A DNA stretch of 64,000 nucleotides, taken from Tillandsia leiboldiana. Its lineage: Eukaryota > Streptophyta > Magnoliopsida > Poales > Bromeliaceae. A model generated the notes under the pieces. It was given only the letters and a program-made list of their open reading frames with translations. It had not been told where the DNA came from and did no database searches. Location of the stretch: the NCBI GenBank assembly GCA_029204045.2, contig CM055075.1, forward strand, positions 20,952,491 through 21,016,490, read 5' to 3'. The stretch's first letter is position 1, and each line of letters starts with the position of its first letter. This document shows positions 57,411-64,000 of this stretch, in pieces. The translations under genes were made by a program, and so were the position numbers.

Positions 57411-58725
57411 TGTTGGGTTATATGTAATATAGATCTAAATAGGGGAAGAAACACCTAGAGGGGGGTGAATAGGTGTAAACGTATAAACACTCAAAAATCG
57501 TTGCGATAAAAAACCCAATGCGGAAATAAAAATAACACGCAAGATTTTTACGTGGAAAAACTCCAAACCGGAGTAAAAAACCACGGGACCGATAACACGG
57601 CGAAATCCACTAGAATTAAAACACGTACAAGGTGATTTACCGTACACACTTACGACTCAACCTTTTCCATACGCTCCTAGAGGATCTTCTCCGCTCGCTC
57701 CACGACGCTTCTCGAATCCACGATCTGCGCCCAACGCCGAATCCACGACGTCCAACGTCGAATCCACGACGTCCGACCGAATCCACGGTCTTCACCCAGT
57801 AGCACCCTTCGAATCCACGAACGTGCCTCGCTCCGAATCCACGAGAGCAGTTGAACCTTGAATCCACAAGGACACGCGAATCCACGCGCCGATTTTGGGG
57901 TAAATCGTTGTTTTTTTGGGTGGTGATGATCCGCCGAATACTTAGATCAAAGATAGATCGGAAATACCATCTAAGTATTCATTAGTTTGATTCAACTCAA
58001 GATGTGAGTATGAAAACCTAGAATTAAACTAATCAATATAGATGAAGAAACATAGAGTATTCTCTAATGATTTCCTTTCTTCTCTATATGTGGATCTTAG
58101 GCCGTATAAAATGATACATGAATATGACGGCTATTTTTCTTTTATCGGCCTCTTTTCTTCTTTTCTTCTTTTTGTTCTTACCCTAGAAAAAGAGTCAGGG
58201 TCTATTTATAGGTTAGAAACATTTGGAAGGAGATAAGAATCAAAAACCTAACATTTCTGGAATTTTTACGGACGGCGATCCGGATCGGATTTGGGCGATC
58301 CGGATTGCAGTAGCAAGAAAGACGGTTTCCAGAAAAACAACCGTTCGGGATCCGGATCGGAATGCCTGATCCGGATCGTTCATACAATTCAGAAAACTCA
58401 ACGTTCGGGATCCGGATCGTGAGATGCTGCGATCCGGATTGAAGTAATGTATGAAACAACAACCTTCGGGATCCGGATCGCTGGCTCTGATCCGGATCCT
58501 GAACATGTCCGAACACCAGTTTTTGATTTTTATGCTATTAAAGATTCTTCCAGGTGTTTCTACACTACAAGAAGTATTCGGATCACCAAGAATCTTTAGT
58601 TAAACATACCTGATCCTTTTGAATTATTCTTTCTTGAGATTGAGTTAAATGATCCAACTTTCTTCACCTTCAATTTTCAAGACTTGAACCTTTCACGAAA
58701 CTACGCCAACTCAAATTCCGTAACA
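57411..58725 (-). mobile_element. 5' LTR of copia copy B
   Basis: 1315 bp, TGTTACGG...AACCCAACA on the element strand. It contains four palindrome pairs (58277-58498), a TATA box (58203-58210) and CGAATCCAC repeats (57713-57890). This is the promoter for gag-pol. Confidence 0.94.
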
Positions 58726-58730
58726 TGCGA
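58726..58730. repeat. Target-site duplication TGCGA (right, copy B)
   Basis: Matches 47262-47266. Confidence 0.9.
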
Positions 58731-59670
58731 TGCATGCCATCGGTTGAAGGTATCAACCGATAGAAGTACCGACGAGCGGGAGTCAAATAAAGAATGATTT
58801 GCGTTTCGATTGGGTTCAGTCTCAATCACACCTAACACGCGACACGCGTGATTTACATCAGCCGACAGGATAATGAGTCGAAGTCGAAAAATGATCGCTT
58901 CACAAGGAATCGATTTCGACTATAGGTGAGTACTAGACCGCCTCAACCGAGCGATAAAGGGGGCGAGATCAGAGCCAACTTTCGGCCACTCGAGCCAAAA
59001 GATGAAAGGTTCTAGAAAGAAAGAAAGCAAGATTTGGGCGTGAATCCCGCAACTAACCCAGAACGGTAAGCAGCGCACAAAACTAGAAAGCGCCGAGAAT
59101 CACGCTCTGGCGCGATGACTAAGGGGATGAATTTGGACGGAAATCAATGACAGATTTGGGGGATATTTGACTCAAAAGGAAGTAGTTGCTGAATACCCAA
59201 TAACTTTCCCTAAATTACGTCAATGATTTGAAATCGGCGCCTAATAACGTGGTTCGGAAAGTGTATAAATACCCGAACCATCGAAGGAAAATGGGTCTGG
59301 CAACCTCGTAAGCCCGAGACCATTCCCCGCTTTTCATATTTTTACTGTTTTCCTATGAGTAGGCTAACTTAAACCTTTACCACTTTTCTTAGGACTAGAT
59401 TACTTGTAATTTCTATCTCTTTCCTCCTCCTTGTATTTCCTTTCTATGCAATACAATTCCTAATCGGCTATTTGTTCATGTCAATTTACTGTCTCTTCTA
59501 CCCGATTCAACTACTCTAAGTCGAATCCAACCTCTCTCTGTCTCCACATACCGTCTTCGGCTAGTCTAAGCTGAACGATCGTGAGAGTTACCAGAGAAGA
59601 ACCCGGCCGAGGAGATCCCTCATCGGCCCGATCGCTTGATCCTTTGACATGCGGTGCATTCACATCAAGA
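58731..59670 (+). mobile_element. LTR-like host sequence right of the copia insertion (B)
   Basis: Second assembly copy of 43590-44500. TATAAATA lies at 59264-59271, with CTATGCAATACAATTCC about 180 bases downstream. Ends are unresolved and no coding domain is present. Confidence 0.45.
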
Positions 59671-60500
59671 GGGTCAACGAACACCCCAGGGCCGATCCCT
59701 GACCGTTATTTTCGACCCCAATAGGACCCCAGAGGAGTTCTAGAGCAGTTTGAGGAGGTTTGGTGGTCTCATTTCCTTCCCAACCCGAGAGCAACAAGAG
59801 AAGAAGGTTTTCTTCTATTTTCCAACGAGGGGAGGCGGCGGCCAACGGTGGCAGTGTACGGGATGGAAGCAGGGAAGGTGGAAAGAGGGGTAGGGTACTT
59901 GAGGCTCAGGGTTTGCTGCGGCTAGGGTTTCCTATGAGGAAACCCTAGGGTTCCTTATATACGCATAGAAAAAATGCTATTAGACCCCTCAACACTTGAT
60001 ATTATGTCTTGGGTCCCTGCCTGGTGGTGTAATATGCTAAAAAGCCCCTCCACCATAAGTTTCTCGCAAATCGATGTACAAAATATAGGTTTTTCCGCGA
60101 AAATACACTGTAAATCACTATTTTCATGCTTTTCGAGGCTTTTGAGCCGTCGAACATAAAACATACGTCGCCACGTCATTAAGCTCAACGAGGTCGTTCA
60201 GGTTGCGATTTTGTTGCATCGCGTTTAGGTCTTGGTAGCTCACATTAGCCGCTTCTTTAGGAACACTGATCTCTTTCACGTTTTTCAATGCTTTTGGCTC
60301 ACCAAATACAAAATCGGATACTGCCACTTCGTTCAACTCGATGAGACCGTTCAGGTGGCGGTTTTTACTTCGTCGAGTTTGGATCTTGCTAGGTCACATT
60401 GGGCGTCACATTGGGCACTGTTCAAATTTTTGAATTACAAAAATTCCAAAAAATTAATTTAAATTCAAATTTTCAGGGTTTAAATTTTATGAATATTACA
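59671..60500 (-). mobile_element. Gypsy 3' LTR (copy e), left-truncated
   Basis: On the minus strand it starts TGTAATATTC at 60500, preceded by a GTATGGGTGTAAT purine-rich tract. It shares U3 features with LTR d: diverged direct repeats, here with a period near 152 bp (60134 and 60286), and an AAACCCTAG box. A minus-strand GTATATAAGG (59954-59963) is a plausible TATA box. The left end abuts the LTR-like host sequence and is approximate. Confidence 0.6.
59954..59963 (-). promoter_or_regulatory. TATA box of LTR copy e
   Basis: GTATATAAGG on the minus strand, followed downstream by AACCCTAG and GC-rich leader, the same order as in related LTRs. Confidence 0.5.
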
Positions 60501-61870
60501 ATTACACCCATACAATTATATTTTAAGAATAAATTTGTTTTATACCATATATTTCTATTCCATCAAATATTTAACAACATTCAAATTTTTTTAAATAGTG
60601 ATACAAAAGTAATGTCTAAATTAGAGAACTCTAAAATTTCTTACTCATATTAAATATGTTGAATATGAATATTTACCAACTTTCAAATTTTTTAAAATAG
60701 TGAGACAAAATTAATATTTAAATTAGATAAATTATAAAATTCTTTAAACATATTAAATATTTACACACATTCAAATTTTTTTGAATATTGAGATAAATTA
60801 ACGACTAAATTGTAATTCTAAAACTCCTTAAATTACTGTCTAAATTATAAATCTAAAACCCTTTAAATTAATACCTAAATTATAATTCTAAAATTTTTTA
60901 AATTAATGCCAAAATTAGTGCAAAATTAATGCCTAAATTTGTGGAAGGTATACCAATCAAAACTTTAATTATATGTTGATTTTAATTATTTACCACATTC
61001 AAAATTTTAAAATAGCGACACAAAATTAATGTTTAAATTAGAATAATTCTAAAATTCTTTAAACATATTAAATATATTGAATTTGAATATTTACCTACAT
61101 TCAATCTTTTAAAAATATTGATATAAATTAATTTATAAATTATAATTCTAGAACTCCTAATGCATAAATTGTAATTCTAAAATTTTTTAAATTAATGCCA
61201 AAATTATAATTCTAAAACTTTTAAAAGTAATGCCTAAATTATATTTATAAAAATTTTAAAATTAATGCCTAAATTTGTGAAAAGTATATCAATCAAAACT
61301 TTCATTATTATGTTGAATTTAAATATTTATCCACTTTCAAATTTTTTTAAATAGTGATACAAAATTAATGTGTAAATTAGAGGAATTCTAAAATTTTTTA
61401 AACATATTAAATATATTGAATTTGAATATGTACCTACATTCAAATTTTTTAAAAAATATTGTTATAAATTAATAACTAAATTGTAAATCTAAAATTTCTT
61501 AAATTAATACATAAATTGTAATTCTAAAACTCTTTAAATTAATTCCTAAATTGTAATTCTAAAATTTTTAAATTAATACTTAAATTAGTGCAAAATTAAT
61601 ACCAAAATTTGTGGAAGGTATATTAATTAAAATATTCTTTAAATTTTGCGATATTTAATTACGAAAATACCATCTTCATGAAGTTACTTTTTAAGTTGTT
61701 AAAACATAAAATTACACTTTTACCCTTTATTGATCAACGATTAAATTTTTTCTTTTTATTTATAAAATTTAGTACCGAAAAATTTCTTCAAAATAAAAAT
61801 AAAACTTTGGAATAAAAAATAATTTTTTTAGAAGAAAAAAAATATATACTTATAATATTATTTTTTCTCT
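60501..61870. repeat. AT-rich tandem array, period about 335 bp
   Basis: About 3.5 copies of a very AT-rich unit. The phrase AAATTTGTGGAAGGTAT recurs at about 60936, 61272 and 61606, and AGTGATACAAAATTAATG-like text recurs at similar spacing. Each unit contains several sub-repeats of about 30 bases (ATTAATGCCTAAATTGTAATTCTAAAA). The clear array runs about 60560-61640, and the rest to 61870 is unstructured AT-rich sequence. No coding capacity. It could be the internal region of a non-autonomous element whose 3' LTR ends at 60500. Confidence 0.75.
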
Positions 61871-64000
61871 TTTTATTTATTTTTGAAAAATAATTTTTTT
61901 TTCCTATTATCCTTTTTTCTCCTTACATAGTAAATTTATCTATATAAATGAAAGTAAATTTATGTTTCTATAATTTTTTTCTTTTTTTATATATCCTTAG
62001 CTCTAGTATAATATATTTAATTTCTTTTCATCATTTTTTTCAATGGAAGAATTCGCAAACATTTTATTTAATCTTCAAATCGAGAATTTGAAATTTTAAA
62101 GTTTAATTTTTTTTAAAATGAAAGGTTTATGTTAATTAAGTTGTAACTTAAGTTGTGAATAGTAACCTTGATTTTTCGGGAGCGTTTCTGCAAGAGTGTC
62201 TAATCTAGCCGTTCTCGATTCGCATCTGGCGATGTAAATACTTGATTTGATCGGTCTCATCGAGCTGAGCGATATGGCGCAATCCGATTTTGATTTCAAC
62301 AAGCCTAGAGCCTCAAAAAGCATGCTAGATTATGTTTTTCATGAAGAAGATGTTATTGTGAGTTATTGAGACCTACGACGAACTAAAATCGCTACCTGAT
62401 AGGTCTCGTTGAGATGAACGTTGTGGTGTCGTCCGTTTTTATGTTCGACGACTCGAATACCTCGAAATACATGAAATACTCCATATTTCAATGTATTTTT
62501 GCTAAAATGCTATTATTTTATGTGTGGTTTTGGATGAGATTGCTTGTTGAAGGGCTTATTTGTGTATTTCATCTACAGTATTGGACCTAGCTAGAAATAT
62601 TTTTGTTTAGGGGTCTAAATAGCATTTTGTGCTAATGGGTTATTGGATAGCTAGGGTTCTCTTTGGAATCCTAACAACCCACGATCTGAGGTCCCTCAGC
62701 TTTCGTGGCCACCTCCTCCACGATCTCCTCATTCCCCATATCTTCCTCCCCGAGCCCCAACTGCACCTCATTACCGGAAAGGAAGAGGAAACTGCATCTT
62801 TTTGTTGAATTTCGGGTTTGGGAGGAAGAAGCAGCAGCTCTTTTCGATCTTCTTGCTCCCATCTCTTCCTGGAGCATCCTACAGCCTTTTGAGGGTGGGC
62901 CCGAGGAGCCTGGTCGTCGGACTCCGCCGTACGACGTCGGCGGAGCAAGAACACCTTCTCCCTATTCATTGCGGACAGAGGTAGGTCTTGATCAAATTCT
63001 TTTGATTTTCTTGCACCAAGACATCTTGCAGCGCTTCTCTAACATCCTGGGCATCACCTTGGTGCAGCCGCGTCGCCTGAAGCCCTCCGGTTAACCGGCG
63101 GAGGCATAGAAGCCACCGGAACCCTAATCTCGCCGGAGCTTCATGCGTACAGTTTCTGGTGGGTTTGCTGGTGATCAAGATTGCTGGGCTTCCTCTGTAG
63201 ACTCCCAGGAATCCACCCACAAAGTTTGAAGGCTTCTAGTTCAGTATCGAGGCCGCAATCTTGAACCCTAGATTTCTAGTTGTTGGACCTTGGTAGGACT
63301 TGGCCGCCCGTTGCCACCGTCGCTCCCTAACGCCGGCCAACCCTCAAGTTAGCTTCCCCTCCTCAAGAACTCCACCCTAATGCCTTGCATGGAACCCTAA
63401 GCTATTGGAACCTCCTTCTTTCTTCCTTGCTTCTTAGGTTGGCCGCAAGTCTTCTCTCCGGCCATCCGCCGCCTCGGGCTGCCGGAGTCGAACGTGGTGG
63501 AGAGCCTGGCACCCGATGGACCTCACTTGTGCTGCTGCTTGTCCTTAGGTCCAACCAGAACCAGAATTCTATTGTGGTGGCCCAAACTCGAGCTCTTTGA
63601 ACCTTGGTCTTGAGCCAACTTGCCCTGAGCACTGTTTCTGGCGACCTTCCAACCACTCCAAGGTGAGCCCTTGACTCTCTCAACCTTGTTGAGCATGATG
63701 GTCACCTTAGTTTTTGGATTGGTCGGGTACATGTTGTTATTTGCCAACTTGGTCTTCTTTGCATGCTTTAATGTTGAACCCTAGCTGTCCTCGGGCTTCG
63801 TGTCACTTTCAGACAGCAAGCACGAGTTTTGTTAAGTCGAGGCCTTTAAGCTAGAATCCTCGAATTTATTTGAAAACTCTTGATCAATTCTATTAAGCCA
63901 TAATCATGCTTAATTGTAGGTTATTATGCAATTTCTTGCAAGCCTAGGGGCCTATATGCAAATGTGACACCATGGGCTGTCTTAGGCAGCGTGTAGGTGA
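61871..64000 (+). mobile_element. Gypsy LTR (copy f), runs off the window
   Basis: Plus-strand relative of LTR d. TAACTTAAGTTGTGAATAGTAACC at about 62147 matches the reverse complement of about 30945-30980. GTGAGCCCTTGACTCTC near 63663 matches the reverse complement of about 29300, and ATGGGCTGTCTTAGGC at the end matches about 28850. Its start is not resolved and is placed between about 61640 and 62130. Short frames (62705-63094, 63385-63600) show no recognisable domain. Confidence 0.6.

Larger units (their letters stand above)
47267..58725 (-). mobile_element. Sirevirus-like Ty1/copia retrotransposon, copy B (nearly intact)
   Basis: 11,459 bp with LTRs 47267-48572 and 57411-58725, target duplications TGCGA at 47262-47266 and 58726-58730, and primer-binding site 57397-57408. 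Gag-pol is open except for one TAG at 53943-53945. ORF3 has the same TAG as copy A plus a few one-base gaps. Very similar LTRs and a perfect target duplication show a recent insertion. Probably the same locus as copy A, assembled twice. Confidence 0.95.
45178..60234. other. Right member of the 15-kb repeated block (contig start)
   Basis: Begins immediately after the N run and repeats 30051-45077 in order and orientation. Its left part has more apparent errors than the matching part of the first block. Its right part has fewer. Confidence 0.9.

Noticed and set aside
30051..60234. Genuine recent tandem duplication of a 15-kb segment
   Set aside because: Possible, but the break falls exactly on both sides of a 100-N gap and errors rise toward it, which favours an assembly overlap.
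62640..63750. Possible host gene fragments (several 60-130 residue frames)
   Set aside because: The region matches the reverse complement of LTR d (28830-30000) in blocks, and the frames are not conserved between the two.

Overview
This window is plant nuclear DNA made almost entirely of LTR retrotransposons. I see no host gene, tRNA or rRNA. The evidence is Ty1/copia and Ty3/gypsy gag and pol remnants, primer-binding sites complementary to plant initiator tRNA-Met (sense TGGTATCAGAGC), long LTRs starting TG and ending CA, 5-bp target-site duplications, and nesting typical of heterochromatin in a large-genome flowering plant. The species cannot be told from the sequence. A run of exactly 100 N (45078-45177) marks a scaffold join.

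Layout. 1-3272 is a decayed minus-strand Ty3/gypsy gag-pol. Its 5' LTR (3281-10861) is split by a 3.9-kb plus-strand solo LTR (3442-7347) with a perfect AACTG target duplication. 10862-25530 holds two LTRs of one gypsy family (10862-12570 partial; 22811-25530). Between them lie a truncated plus-strand gypsy LTR, a gypsy gag fragment fused to a copia gag fragment with its own 5' LTR (14652-18166), and a mostly deleted gypsy element (18167-22717). 25531-31222 holds two more minus-strand gypsy LTRs.

The main element is a Sirevirus-like Ty1/copia retrotransposon on the minus strand, about 11.45 kb, with 1.3-kb LTRs and a TGCGA target duplication. It appears twice (32132-43584 and 47267-58725). 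The whole block 30051-45077 recurs as 45178-60234, and these two blocks meet exactly at the N gap. The end of one contig therefore repeats the start of the next, so the 'tandem duplication' is most likely one locus assembled twice. The right copy carries an open gag-pol frame (gag, protease, integrase, then reverse transcriptase and RNase H) interrupted only by one in-frame TAG.

Between pol and the 3' LTR the copia element carries a third ORF, about 460 codons with one in-frame TAG. It is preceded by a T-rich stretch with good splice signals that looks like a 5'-UTR intron, and by two pairs of the palindrome GATCCGGATC. The same paired palindromes occur four times in the LTR promoter region. 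This suggests an independently transcribed accessory gene sharing a cis-element with the LTR, which is the most interesting biology here.

58731-64000 holds LTR-like host sequence, a minus-strand gypsy LTR ending at 60500, an AT-rich tandem array with a period near 335 bp, and the start of a plus-strand gypsy LTR that runs off the window.
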